A DNA stretch of 64,000 nt from Augochlora pura (lineage: Eukaryota > Arthropoda > Insecta > Hymenoptera > Halictidae). The notes under the pieces were generated by a model that did not search any database, was not told the origin of the DNA, and saw nothing but the letters and a program-made list of their open reading frames with translations. Both the position numbers and the translations under genes were made by a program. Of this stretch, positions 1 through 14,000 are shown one piece after another (the first letter of the stretch is position 1; each line of letters starts with the position of its first letter). The DNA lies in assembly GCF_028453695.1 (NCBI RefSeq), contig NC_135781.1, positions 21,761,640-21,825,639 of the forward strand, in the 5' to 3' direction.

Positions 1-1140
1 AAGAAGAGGAAGAGAGGAGAGGGCAAAGCCAGCTAATGGTAATGGTAGCAAGCCAGTGTCTCTCGGGCCGTCGTCGAAGCCGTACATATTCGCCAGATCG
101 TGGTCCACGTGTGTGCTCGGTTTTTTAGCGAGTTCTTCCCGCGTATCTTGGTCGAATCGAGTCCGGTCTCGGACTCGGTACCGTAACCTGGCCGGAATCG
201 ATGGTTCGTCGATCCTCCGGGCCTCGACCCCCCCTTCGACCGCGTCTTTTCTGGATCGATCGGTTTCGCCGCGGATCGACGATCTCGGCCCGGCCCGATG
301 AATCTTTCATCTCGGTCCTCTCGTTAAGGTGTCGACGAATTTCCGACTCGCCTTAATGCACGGTCCACGCGAAAATCGCGACAGGCCCCGAGAGAATGCG
401 CGCAAGAAGTCCCGCGCTGCCTGGAACGAGATTTCGTAGATCCGCAACCTCCTTTCTCGGCGATCGTAAAAAGTAATTTACGATTCGCCGCGACGCGAGC
501 CTGCCTCTTATCGTGCGCGCGTCGAATTAATCCGACGTCGGATGACTGTGAAGTTCTACTCCGCCACGGCGAGCTCCAGAACCACCGTTCCTACGAGAGT
601 GCGCGATCCTGACTGATAGTCACGACGCCTTCCTAACGACAAAGTGAAATCGTTCCCCGGAGTGCCGAATCCCAAGTGAAACGATCTTCGGATGATCGAC
701 CCTCGCGGCGTCGATTTTACGGTGTGCTCAAATGTTCTTTTTCTCGTACACCGAACGAGTGACTTCGATGAAAATTTGGTGGATTTTCTGCGGATGATCG
801 AAAGGGTATCGAGATCCGCGCCTCCGAATAGTGCAGCCTTTCGAGCGAGTCCTGCACGGTCACGGAAGCTCTGATTTGCCGAGAGTTCAACGAGGACACC
901 TCGAGTTCACGTTGCGTTCGATCGAACGTGTAACGTTTAATCGAGTTCTGTAACCGCGAAGGTTAATACTGAAGCAAACTGCAGATAGAAGTAATTTAAA
1001 CAGTGGATAATTTAATTATCGAATGATGTGGTTTCAAAATTAGTCGTACTGATAGGAAACTGACCATTCTTGGGAATCATTAAGTATTTAAGGGACGATT
1101 TCATTAACTTCCAGTTCATTAATGTCGACTTCCATTAACT
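1..1140. other. GC/CpG-rich upstream stretch, no gene recognised
   Basis: The first 900 or so bases are markedly richer in CpG than most of the window and contain only short open frames with no recognisable domain on either strand. The stretch lies upstream of the signal-peptide exon at 2443 and could be promoter or 5' UTR sequence. I see no convincing TATA box or start site, so this is inference from base composition and position only. Confidence 0.35.
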
Positions 1141-1149
1141 TAACGAAAG

Positions 1150-2310
1150 AATTCCAAGATCAAAATCTTCGAATGGTGGATCTCTCGTTCGACAAGTTCT
1201 GGTATATCCTGAAACAAGTTTGCGATCCAGAAGACTGTTGCTGACACAACTCGAGGCCGTAAGCGTTCTAAATAATTCTTCCTCGAACGATATCAATTAC
1301 AGTCGTATTTTGCCGTGTAATTAAAAGGTCCGCAAAATTCAGGTCTTGAAATGTTTGAACATTACTTCAACGTGTTCGACAAGATCCTGAAACGTAGTGG
1401 ATTGTAAATCTTTCTTCGAGTAATTTAGTCATCAAGCAAAAGCGATTCCAATTAAAAAGCCGTAATGTCAGACGATCAGAAGATGCTTAAAATACGAAAT
1501 TTGAAGTGTACTAATCTTTATTGAATGTGTTGAATGTACTCTTGGAACAGTATTTGTACCAAAAAGACTATACCGAAACAACCGGTTGCATCGAAAGTGC
1601 TAAGACAGTCTCGTCTCTTGATTACTATAATTAAATATTAGTTGCATTCTATTAAGCTATCGAAAGATCCTTACTCAGAGTGTTGTAACCATTATTCCGC
1701 AAAGATTCTGCAATAACGCCGCAGGCATCATGATGACCGTCGTTCAAAAGCGTATTAAATAATCCTTCCTTGAACGATTGCAATTAAAAACCAGTTACAT
1801 ATCGTCACGTAGTTGAAAGATTTTCAAGATCCAAGTCTTCAATTGTGTAAGTGTTGTTCGACGTGTCTTTATGCTCCTACTACGGTTGAAATAATCAGTA
1901 ATATCAGACATATTGTACACCAATGAAAAATCAGTCGCTTTCGACCAAGCCATCAGAAGCTCCTCAAAATACGAGCCTCCAAATACAGTAATCCTAGTCA
2001 AACGTATTCTGTGAGATTTTGGATGAATATCGCAGTAAATAAGATAGTTGAAGCAACCCACAATAATTCGAAGTTGTTCTTCAAATTATTAAGCCTTATT
2101 GAACATATTCTACAAGAGAAGAAAACAACTGGATCAATCAACAATATCAAACAGCTAACAAGATTTTTGTCGATTGTTGAAATGACTGCACAGGTGTTGT
2201 AAATTAGAAGTCGTTTGGATTCGAGCTGATTGAAAGAACCTCGAGACCGAATCAAAGGATCCTCGAGATCCAATCGAAGACACCTCGAGATCGAAATCTC
2301 CAAATGCTGG
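1150..2310. repeat. Degenerate tandem repeat, about 150-185 bp period
   Basis: Related blocks recur upstream of the 2443 start codon. Positions 1263-1301 and 1749-1786 match closely (TAAATAAT, CTTCCT, GAACGAT, CAATT in the same order). Weaker AATTAAAA-containing versions lie near 1443 and 1626. Each block is followed by an AAGAT..TCTTC..GAATGTG-like segment, as at 1156, 1342, 1510, 1817 and 2290. The spacing fits an old, heavily diverged tandem array. Function unknown; it may lie in the 5' UTR or promoter. Confidence 0.45.
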
Positions 2311-2442
2311 AGCCGTTGCGCGAGTCCACCTAGACCCCGGAAGCGTTCGATTGAACGCGCGAGTGGATGGTTGGGTAGATGACAGCGGGATGATAGTCGC
2401 GCGGATGAGCGAGGCAGCGCTTCCTGTGAGCATGGGGTAGCG

Positions 2443-3940
2443 ATGAACCTGGGAAGGTCAATCTGGACCCGGGGCGTGCTGGCCCTCGGAGTAGGGGCCT
2501 TGTTCCTGCTGGGCTGGGGGATCGAGCTGGACGGCGACGAGTCGTCTGGCTCCGCGTCGACGCGCATCAGCGAGTTGGGGATCGATGCGATCTCTGCGCC
2601 CGTGGATCGGCTGGCCGTGTCGTCCCGCGACAGCCGGAAGAGGGAAAGCCGCTCGCTGAACGACGGACCAATTACAACCGGGGATGAGGTCACGTGGCCC
2701 GGGGACCGGAGAACCGGGTCCGGCACGGACCCGACGACAGGTCCAGCGATGGCTCGCCGGCCGAAACCGCGAGACGGTCCTCAAGACGAGCGGGCCGGAC
2801 GCAAATTTTTCAATGAGGATGCGGAGCCCCGGCGAACACTGAATGACTCGGGTGAAAGGAGCGATACGAAACAGAATTTCTTGTTGCGAGTGAATGGGCC
2901 ATCTATGAATGAAACCGAGACCAGTCCGCGGCGAAACTACTCCCACGTGGATCCCCGGTTTTCGGGCACCGCCAGTGAAAGTGAACAGGACCAAGCCGGC
3001 GACCTGGAGGGGCGTCGTCTTCGTTTCTCGGGGTATCAGGGGATTCCAGAGGCGCGAGACGACAACGGTGACAGAAATCCTTCAACGTCGACGGAGTCCT
3101 CTGACGATCAGCTGGCGACGGAGTTGAAAAATCATGATCTACAATTTCGATCCTCGGATACAACGGACTCGAACGAACGCGATCGATCGATTGAACGAAA
3201 TGATGATGCATTGTTGAATTTAGACTCTGGAAAAGCTGAAAAACGTACTTGGGATGAGGGTGAACAGTTTGTGCGACGTTTCCTTCGATTGATACGCAAG
3301 GATGGTTTAGACGTCGTCAGGAGTAATAGTCGGAACGATGATTCCGCAAAAAGGACTACCTCGGGAGGAAGTTCGGATGGGCTTCAAGGATCGTTGTCTA
3401 TCTCTCGAGATAAAGAGCTAGTTCAGTCTTCTAGGAACTATGAAGTTTTAGACGACAGGTCGTCGCAGAACCATTTAAGAAACGTGGCAGTCGAAACGTC
3501 AAGGGACCGCGAAGAGGTCAGAGCAGTTAGGTCAGAAGTGATGGCTGCAGTGATCAACAAAAACCCAGTGACGTCAGCGAAAGGACGATTTTATTCGCTG
3601 AATGTTTCTTCAAGCATTCGCGGAATGAGCGACACGAAACGTGCGATGAAAGCGGGATCGATCGATCGGAGATCGCCGTTGTTCTCCGACGAAGGGACCG
3701 CCGTTCGTCGAAAGAGATACGCGAATTATTATTCGCCGCAGTCAGTCATCCCCATGGCGTATGTCCACATACAACCCGCGTATCCGGTACTAGCGCCTCC
3801 ACCCGCGAACAGGAAGTGCGTTCGGTGCATGGTCGTGTACAAGCCGTGCCCCCCACAGCAGAGGCAGCCGCCGAGGATCATCCTTCCCAATCAGGCTCGA
3901 TATCAGGACGTTGCCTTGAAATGGCATGGGCTCAAATACG
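2443..3940 (+). CDS. Signal-peptide exon of a secreted, mostly disordered protein with RRKR site
   Basis: The open frame starts at ATG 2443 (context GCGATGA, preceded by a two-codon upstream ORF near 2430). It runs 499 codons plus one base to a strong donor (TACG|GTGAGT), phase 1. Read through, it would stop at 3963 after seven more residues. Residues 12-26 form a hydrophobic signal-peptide core. Residues about 30-415 are Ser/Arg/Asp/Glu-rich, low complexity and without cysteine. A furin-like RRKR lies at 422-425, followed by a Tyr/Pro-rich tail with CVRC (Cys459, Cys462) and Cys469 and a KWHGLKYG end. I do not recognise the family. The next visible + strand exon in a compatible phase is the laminin exon at 45583, so this may be a first exon of that gene or an independent gene whose last exon I missed. 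That the exon is real is supported by its long open frame, signal peptide and donor. Confidence 0.7.
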
Positions 3941-6900
3941 GTGAGTCGATCGGTCATTGTTAACGGAACTGGCCATTTTTGAAATGATACGAAGTGTTAT
4001 TTGAAATGAGATGTTATATTGTTTCATAATTATTTATTATATTTCAAAATAACATTATTTGAAAAATTATTTTAAATAATTATTTGATCTAATTATGTGA
4101 TCCAATATGATCCGATTATTAGCTCTTTGTTTGAGTTTATATTGACATTGCAGCGAGATAAAAGGACCGATATTAAAGAATAATTCAATAATATTATAAA
4201 AAACATTTTTCCGGTGAATAGAAGTTAACCGCCTGTCTTTGCTCTTTTACACATGCGCAACGATTATTTTCATTCGCGACAATATTAGATGAACCCCTCT
4301 TTCGAAGAACATTAAAATATGTTATAAATTATAATGGCATCGAGAATAATGCCCCAAATGGATTATCTGAAATAGTTATTTCATATTTTCTTTTAAAATA
4401 TTATTTTCCTAGATGTTATTAGACTGCAGATCGTTATGTGGTATAAAAATTGTCTGCATCTTTCAGTATAATGTACACAGTAAAGATAAATGCTCTTAAC
4501 AATAGTAACAAAATATGTATTAGATTAAAGTAACAGAATTTTATATACTATATTAACACAAGATCGTGTCACACGATTAGAACATAAAAAGTTATATAAA
4601 TAATGAACCTCGAGTGTTGTTTCGCATTTAAACGTAACCCGAAAAAAATAATTAGCAATAAATTCGCACATGACATAATATAACATAGAAATTTGTATTT
4701 GATTATTATTTTGATTTATTTATCGTTTGTAAACAATTATCCTCAAATGTGGATCCGAAAGGATCGTGTGCATTATTCGATGAACACGGTGGACAGGATT
4801 TCAGCTGCGCTTTTTCCTACGTTCGACGGGTCGCGAAATTCGCCGAGCGTATAAAACACCGGCGGGGCATCCCCACGCTGATTGCAATTTATGGCCGAGT
4901 GGTTTGCTCCTAGAAAAACCGCGTCGACGAAACATCGTGCGGTTAATGAGCCGCGTCTGAGGCTCCTCAACTTCTCCGCGGAGGTCGGAGGTCGAATCTT
5001 CGGTCGACCTAACGTGACAAGGTAGCCGGTCGAGGTTGAAATACTGATCGAGTATTTTTGAGCGAGGCCGAATGAAAATAAAACCGGAAAACATACGGCA
5101 CGCCGCTCGGCTGAAAATTCACTTTCTGTTTGAAATACTGCAAACTCCATCTGTAATTTTCAAATTGAGAATTTTAGGCATTTATGATAAAATTCACTTC
5201 GGTTAAATACTAAACGATAAAATCGTTTGCTGTTGATTTATTTTTAATAAATTCTTCTTCAATGAAATTATTAAAAAACATTGCCTCCTTATTTAATTTC
5301 TATCTTTTACAGTTGATTCAGAAAATTTTTATTTTGCATAAAACTCTCGTAATTATTAAACCTTAAGTTCTGGTAAAATTACTATGGTCTAGTAATTATT
5401 ATATTAGCGTTACTTATTCAATGATAAAAAAATTAATTGATTAAATACATAACAATGAAATCATTTAAAAGATTTAATAGTACTGTTACATTATTCTTAA
5501 CTCAGTATAGTAATGCAAGATAGAATTTTCTATGTAGCAGCTCCTGTTTTTTACAATTTGTGCAAACAACTCTCATTTCGCATAAAAATTCGCTATGCAG
5601 TGATTATATTTCAATTCGAAGTATTCGCTTAAAATAAAACAAAATTATGTACAAGTATTTTCGAATTATGTATCACTGCACATCCTATTAGCAATTACAT
5701 TATTTGCAATAGAAAGATACAACGCTTGTAAATCCTGAAATTGAGCGACATATTTCACCTGATTTAATTCAGAAAACTGGGCAATAACTTAATGAACGAC
5801 GATTAAATTCTGTATGGAACTAATAAAGTAATTGTGTCCTAACGAACTCATTATACCCGAAGATGCTCGTTTACGACGTTATCTGATAAAGCAATTGGCC
5901 TATGCTCGCGACAGCCACCAACGTCGCCGTTATTAAAAGCATTTTTACGCGGTTTCATTACCCCGAACAGTTTTTTTCGCCGTGCACGAACACCACGGAG
6001 GATTCCCATTAATTACGTCACGCACGCAGTTAATGACCGGTATCAATCACAAGAACGTGTAGCATAATCGGGTCGAACGCGGTCGGCCGTGATCGTGCGT
6101 GAAAATACTCGTCCCGGCGGAGCGCCGACGTAAATCTCGTTCCTCGTAGCGAGATTTTTAATCGGTGGCAACCCTATCAGACTGTGTCCATTAAATTTCC
6201 CAGCTGGATCATATAAAAATAGATAGCGATCGCTATCGAAAGTTTTACGCCGATCCTGCATCGCGGCACGACGCGTGCAGGCATTTCCTCGAAAAAGAGG
6301 AACACGTAAGATCGCTTTCGTCCGCCCTGAATTATTCAGCAGAATTTATATTGCGCGTCGATACCTATGCCCCAAGAAATTGAAATGTAATTACTAGACC
6401 ATGGTTTTATGCATTTATGACAGAATTGGATGAAATACGCAAGAGCGTAAACTTCAGACAAATTTAAAACCATTGTTCCGAGAGGAAATCAAATTTTATG
6501 TAGGGTGAAATGGGGTAAGACTGGTATTTGGGTATACAATGCGCATAGTTTTTACCTTCAAGAGATAGTAGGTATTATTGCCTGTGGACAGGATATTATT
6601 AAACTATTATTGTTCGACATGTATTTATTTCTTTCGACCTATCATATTAAAAGTAAATTGTACGGCTTATAAGTTGCTCTGTAATACTATTAAAATGAGG
6701 TGTAATAGTAATTTTTACGTAAACTTGTAAATAGGCAAGAACCTTATGCCACAATTAACTGCAACACAATATAACTTAATTTACAATATAATAAAGTAGC
6801 ATGATTAACGATTATAATTCGTTGGTCATTGTAATTACTTGTTTATTAAAATTTATATGATAAATACTTATATCAATTTATAAATTATATAATAACAAGT

Positions 6901-7722
6901 GTAACTCCTTACATATTATAACTAATTTATTATAAATTGTAGTAATTACTGATTTATATATATTTGTTTATATTTATGTTCGAGAGAAAATATTAGCTAA
7001 TTGTACAATTCACGCGAATGAGATTATTATTATACTCAATTTAACTTGCGAAATAATAATGCATTTGCTCCGTTAACGCACTTACTCGTTACTGCCATTC
7101 CTTGTAATTGTACCAGAAAATTTTGATTTCGCCTGAAATTCCACAATATAGTAATTATCTCTGACTGAAATGACCTAATTGACTCTACGACGGCGAAGTG
7201 TGATTCGCAGATACACAGTCGTAAAACATTCTTGTTACGTGACGGCGCACCTTCGTTCAAACTGTTACCAAGCTGTAACAAAACATCGAGCACGGGTTTT
7301 TTTAAGGGTCATTGTTACTCTACGGATTTCAATGAAGATAATTGACAGCACTAATTGCAAGACACATAGAACACTATAAGTAGGAATTACGACACGACGA
7401 TTTTGCGACATGCTGAAGTAAATATTTCCAACAGTAATAACCTTCTCATATTACTTTACAAAACAATCATTCTCTCATTTTGCTGCAACAATATTTTATC
7501 AATATCGTTAATTTATTTTTAAGTATCCATAAGAGATCGATACAATATCAATAATCAACAATTACATCTCCTTACAATCATATTGTTACTATTAGGCCAA
7601 CATTCGTTGTTATCACATTATATTAAATTTTAAAACGTGTGACAAAATTTTTAAATGACAGCAATGCAGTTCGAATAGTCCCACTACAGCGAAGGGCTCT
7701 GGTAAGGAATACAAACGGGTCT
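3941..7722. other. AT-rich non-coding stretch (putative intron)
   Basis: No recognisable gene. The 3980-4090 part is rich in ATTATTTGAAAT-type motifs that recur near 23460-23650, possibly remnants of one repeat. A moderately GC-rich block lies at 4790-5150 without a recognisable protein, and another at 5870-6330. The rest is AT-rich sequence. Confidence 0.5.
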
Positions 7723-8051
7723 TTAACCACTTCGGTACGAGCGTCGACTATAGTCGACGGCCACAGATGAACACGCACAGCCGAGTGTCGACTATAGTCG
7801 ACGGCCGTGATATGAACGCACACGGCCGAGCATCGACTATAGTCGACTATAGTCGACTGCCAAGAACTTTTGCCTTATCTCTACAATTGCAGTGTTTACG
7901 TCCAGAAATACACATAAATAAGCTTTTCTCGTCAAAGATCTGTAAAAGAGCAAAACGGATTCACTGTCGATGCACGAAGTAGCATGCGAATGGTGAGTGC
8001 CGGCTGTGGGCACAATTTCGTGGCCGATGCGCGCCGTACCGAAGTGGTTAA
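7723..8051. mobile_element. TTAA-type MITE with palindromic GTCGACTATAGTCGAC units
   Basis: The ends are a perfect 17-bp inverted repeat, TTAACCACTTCGGTACG at 7723-7739 and its reverse complement at 8035-8051. Both begin with TTAA, the target and duplication of piggyBac-type elements. The left half holds three tandem units of about 50 bp, each with the palindrome GTCGACTATAGTCGAC or an extended form (about 7743-7858). There is no transposase frame, so it is non-autonomous. The piggyBac assignment rests only on TTAA and the inverted ends. Confidence 0.75.
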
Positions 8052-11000
8052 GAGTGATTTGCTGCAAGCACTCGCCGGTCTACTTTATTCAAATAGAAAA
8101 TCATTGTATTCCGCAACGTTCCTTAGGATTTCTGCCACGTTCTCGGCTCTTTTCCAGCGCTCCGGACTGGGCACCGTGTCCCGGAAGTGGGTTTTACCAA
8201 GTGCATATTTCCGAGGCCCCTGACAAATCCGCGCAGCGCCGAAGAGAAAGCATGCACCGGTGCAGCGCGGCGCGGCCGACTGGTTAATCAAGCCGTAAAT
8301 CACATTTTCACAAGAGTCCCGTTGTACCTGTTGCTCGCGGGGCGGGCCGTCGCTGGAAAGGTTACGGGAGGAAGCGATGAAATACCGAGAGCGTGGTGGA
8401 TCTCGTGCGCGAGAAACCCGGCTAGGAAGGAAATAAGAGGCACCTTTGATGTGTGCGTGCACGTCTCAGCAAAACCGGCGATGAGTTACGGCGTGAAATA
8501 AGGGTAAATAAGGCATCGGGAACCTGCATTATCCTTGGAAATTGGCTTTGTCGTGGGTGTTCACGCGATTCGACGAACCGAACGCCCACGCCAATCTGTT
8601 TTTTTTTTGTTCGCGAACTTCACCTTCGAGTTCGGGGGTTTAACCATTGTTCGAAAGTGTGACAGCGTTCTCGGATGTTCCGTGTGCAACATTTATCCAG
8701 TTCCACGGTCTATGTAATTCATCAAATCGGTGTCCAATAGATGAAATGAACGCGAGGCGTTGCGTTTTATTTTACAAGATATAAAGAGATATAAAAAGTG
8801 GGAGTTTTCATTGGACTGCACATTTTTATGTAATGTGAAGACATGCTTCCTTTCGCATAATGCACGTTCGCGTGTTATGTTGAATTGTTTTTTATTAATC
8901 ATTGTCAATAACGAAAACAAATGGATCTTTATTAAAAGAAGTTACGAGTATCGATCTATTATGATTGCAATTTATTGAAATTATTAAAAAGAGAATGAGA
9001 TTTCTCTATCCAGCTCTTGTTTCTACGATTAATGCAGTCATTTTACGTTTGATATAGAAATCAATAGCTTAGTGACCATTAGACTGTGGATGTTTTGCAT
9101 TTATGCTAAAATTAGCTAAATGGAATAAAAAAAAAATAAATAGACACTTTAAGTATGCTCTTAGACTGTTCTTAACTTGTTGAAGTTGTCGGAAGTAGAA
9201 ATAAAATTTTATTTAATTTGTGTTTCTTTTAGTTGGTTACAAAAATGTTCATATTCCCTAAAGTTCTATAAACAAAATAAACTCAGTTTTGCAATAGGGT
9301 AATTAAAATCAAGTTCGACTAATTTAGATGACTTGATTAGTCTGTCGCATTGTTTAACACGATGTAGAAGGGTGGGTCTGGAAGAGCAATTAAGATATTT
9401 GTAAATTTTTGAAAAACGCAATCTTATTCTCCAAACATTTGTATTGTAAGGTAACTGTTGCCTCAAGTGTATAATCTATAAAATTAACATCAGATAATTG
9501 AAATGAATTATAAAATCTCCTGTTCCGTTTAACGCGATGTCTAAAGTATTTAAAAATCGAGAAATTTATATAAGTTTATAAAAATATGAATGTCTATCCC
9601 AAAGTTTACGTGCAAATAAGTTCAGCTACATAATAGAGCCTTTGAAATGAACGATCAACGATTGGACTGAATAGGAAAGTGCCCCACCATGAAAAGTTAA
9701 CTCTATTTTCCGTGTCTTGTAAAATACGGTCTCGGCGGTGAACATATTTTTCCACCGACGTGATTTGCATATATCGAGCAGAGACATTTCTAATTATGCA
9801 AATCAGGATCTCGTGGAAGCCGTGTTCCACCGTGTCGCTTTTCTCGCGTTATCTCCTTCGTCGGACGTTGCGTTCTGTTTCGTTCCGAAAAGAATGAACG
9901 GCGGCGCGTGTGTTACTTCGTATCTGGATTTGGCATCGCGCAGTGAATTTCGCCACTAATAGCGTTGCTGAAATTCCCGATAGAAGTCGGACACGTCTTA
10001 ATGTATCTTAATCGTGTTGTTTATTCCCCTATCGTCCCTCGCGCGGTGCGCCCAGGTCCGCGTAATACAATGGTCGTGATCGGAGGTCGGGGAGAAACAC
10101 TAGGAACACGTTAACGGTACTGGCATACCTGATAATCTACGGGGTACGAAATTTCTATGAGAACACCACCTCTAATGAAATGATCAAATTTTGTTAATCG
10201 CTTTATAACTTTCTCTTAATTTAACTTTTTAATCTAATTTAATTTATCTACGATTTTAATTCCCTTGTATACACTTAGTACAAGATACATATCTACATAT
10301 AATCAAATACAAAAAATATATCTACGAAAACTTATAAATCAAGTGAACCTAAACTGAAAACAAAACAATGGACGCTGATATTAGTTATAAGTGTGTGTAA
10401 GTTGTGTAAGTTTTAATAGCTTTTATTGTTCAAATTCCAAAGAAAGTAAATGTTGCGAAAGATATAGGTGTCGGAGGTTAGGCTTGTCTAGGAAGCAAAG
10501 TGTTTCAGTGGCTAATGTCATTCGGTGCTACGTCATTAGTAATGCAAAATTCTTGGATTTGTAAATACTTTATTTAATACACATCGATTCATCCCATAAA
10601 CTACAAATTTAACAAGCATCAGTAATTTTGTCATTAAGGAATTACGACAACTAATACTACTTGATACAGTATCGTAGAAAACAGAAACTTTTAGAGCTTC
10701 CAAACCCTGCATCAACCCTTAGCACTCGGTAGACTTTTCTGATTAACTTTTTAAACATTGTAATTTTCCTGTAGAGGGTAGAATTTCAATGGAAATCAAT
10801 ACACTTCTACAATATTTTGTAGAAATTAATAAATAAAAGATTTTGCGGTTTTATGTATGTATTTCACACGGTTATCTAGCAGTATGCAGACAAAAATAAT
10901 AATTTAAAAAAATACCACTTTGGCAGAAACATATCTTGTCGCCGTAGAAATCCGAGTGCAAAACGTTAAAACATCTACGACAGGTTGATACTTCAAAAAG

Positions 11001-14000
11001 TTGATTAACAGTTCGACAAAGGTTGCCAGCCAGGTATGTTACCGTTTTGTCACCGTTAACGACAGACAATCAGCCGATCATTTCTTTTCTCAGAGCCTGT
11101 CCGCATCAATTTCCCGACAGTTATTCAAAGAGAACCACCTCGTTTGCCATCTTGGCTGTCAAGTATGATATTATTGCGAGAAATGCAAGACGCGTTGAAC
11201 ACGAGAGAGCGAAAAACGGATCGCGTGAAACGCTGCGCCGCCGGCGTTTGGCAAACGAGCCTCGAATCTTTGCGGTTTCTGTGTACCTTGTGAATCGCGG
11301 CACCGAATCGCGAGGAGGGGGGCCGGCGAGGAGAGGAACGAAACGACGGCGACGGAAGGAAATTCGCCTTCTCGTGTTTGGCCGGACATGACCGCTGGAG
11401 ATACCGCGAGATATATGTATATACCTACACGCTGTTCTCGTTGAGAGCACAGCGGTTCAAAGCGGCCGCGACGACGGAGTTGCGTTGCACCGCCGCGGGC
11501 GCATTGCATCGTTGCAACGCCTCGCGCGATGCATTGTATGCGCTGGCGCGGTCGCAGGAAATCGAGGCGAGTCGCCGGAGAATCTCGGACCTCTTCCCTC
11601 ATCCCGCTTCGCTTTTACCACGTCCCGCAACCTTTCTGAACGTTGCTCTGCTCTTCTATCTCTTTTCTTGAAAGCTGCACCGCAATTCTGCTCTTTCTTT
11701 TTCGGTACAGTGGTACACTGATCTAATTTACAACTCACGGTCAATTAATACCGCTAATGATAGGTATCCCTCTCTCTTCTGAGAGATACGCCGCTGATCC
11801 AGAAGCATAAATCATGGTCGATTAATTGGCACCATTAATGATACGTTCAACCCTCTTGACAACCCGGGGTTGCGAATGAATTGCAGTTTTATTGGCGATA
11901 TGAATGCAAACGGTGCTTGGGTATGTGAATCGGTAAAAACATAAATAGTTAATAACTGTTATAAAGGTATCAGCAATGAGATCGCAGGTATGTGACTTCA
12001 GCGAGTAACCAAACGGCAATGTTAATTATAGGGTCGAATTCTTCAATGGTTTGGGATTAGAAAATTGGAATACATTGGTTAATATATAGTCCATTAATAC
12101 ACTCCTGCAGAAAATGTAACTGTACTAAGTTTCAGATATTACTATATATTATTATATGTGTCTATACAATAATTTAATAGATATCTTTCATAATCTTACT
12201 GATAATCTTAAAGAATATCTTACTGATAATATGAAAGTAGTGGGTGTATAAATAGTTAAATTAAATCTGGAAACGCTAAAATTGTTAAACATACTGCAAA
12301 TTTCCATGCATTTGTAGTTTCTAAATCTGTGATATATTTAAGGTGATATTTCCCTTTCTGTATTGTTGTGAAACTTTGATTTCGCATATTGGTATAATAT
12401 TAATTTTTGTTATAATTTGACATTTAATAGTAATTTTGACGGAAACTAAATTATATTCATATATTTTGATATATGTACAATGTTTAGAGATCAAGACGAA
12501 ATGATACAAACAAATTATCTATCCACTGTTAAGTAATATCTATTAAAAAATGATTTGCTCTGTTAATAATTTTAGTAGGTTGCAAATAATACGTCTGTGA
12601 TGTTAAATTTGCCTCGTATTTCTTCTCTTATGTGTTTCGCGCACCCATTTTCTTAACAAATGTATGAAATCAGCCATGTCACTATAAAGGTTGACGCGTA
12701 AATTTATTTACGGCTTAAATACCGTTAAAAAGAGCGGACGGAGGGAGCGAGAAGTGGGAAATTTACAACATAATTTCGTTGGAATGTCGTACACCCAAAA
12801 TGCATGGTAACTGTTAAAAAGGAAGAGGAAGAATATCGCAAGAATGTTTCTCTCTTCCGCGATCCACGGTAGTTTAAGCTAAGCGCACTTGCAGAAAACA
12901 GTCCCCAATTTTCTTCTTTTCACGAGATCCACGATTTCGTGTTTCTACACTGTCTACATGTGCATGTAACTACCGATTCGCCGGATAGATCCACGTCCTC
13001 GGTAGATCGGATCGCGCGAGCCTATGTTATTATTCAATAACAGGTGCAATGCCGTGGCTCTCTAATCCAGGTGCGTGCGGCGCAAACGAATCGTAGATGC
13101 ACCGTCGGATACCGAGCCGACTATTATCTGCAAAGGCGGGTTTACCGAAGGTAACTATGTTACTTCGCGTGCATCTTGGATCTCTATGGGGTGACGCGGA
13201 CTTCGCGGAGGATAATCTATGGGACAGCGAGCCCTCTGGGGTCTACTGTCCCTGTCGATGTTAATCGAGAAGATGAAGCCGTAGCAGAGGAAAAATAATG
13301 AAAAATAATGTTCATCGTTCCCATGGTATAGAAGGAATGCCCATGTTTTTTTTATGGTTCTGTCATGGAAATGGAAATGAGAAAAAAATATGTTCATCTT
13401 TAGAATTACATATCTTTGGGTACTTAATAACACTGAATTAAGAAGCTTATGTATAGACCGCGTATCTTAATAAAAAGTGTGTATTTATGATCTATAAAAA
13501 AAGAATGTGAAATAATTGTAAAAAATATATTGTAATTATTTCTGAATATTTTTTATTTAATATCTATATGTTCGCTTTAATAATCGACTATAAATATTCA
13601 GATATGTAGTTCACTAGAAGTGCATACATATTTAATAATGAAAACATAATTACATGCAATGCAAGTAAAGTTTTCAATCGTCGATTTTTATTGTCTAAAA
13701 CCTTCGCCTGATTTAGATTTATTTATTAATAAATCGATAATATTAAACTGCTAAACCATTTCATTAAAAGAAAGAAGTTTTTGTAATAAAACAATTTTAT
13801 GCACTTATAACGAAAATAAATACATCAAATAAAAAACTGCAAAAACATTAGCAGAATTTAAGGCTGTCGTTACAGTATCTCGATTTTACGGCAATTTTAT
13901 TAAAGAAGAATAAACATTCTCATTCAATTTCTGTTCCTCGTAATAAACTTAGAGGATTTTTATTTTGCATAAATATTAACAGTTGAACAATCATAATAAA

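Noticed and set aside
1998..2726. 242-codon - strand open frame
   Set aside because: It overlaps the repeat stretch and the antisense of the 2443 exon. The composition is random-looking and no domain is seen.
2458..2994. 178-codon open frame on the - strand opposite the signal-peptide exon
   Set aside because: A shadow of the + strand coding exon; the sequence is low complexity and lacks any recognisable family.
11171..11602. 143-codon open frame on the - strand and overlapping + strand frames
   Set aside because: The island is CpG-rich, so stops are rare in every frame. There is no signal peptide, domain or cysteine pattern.
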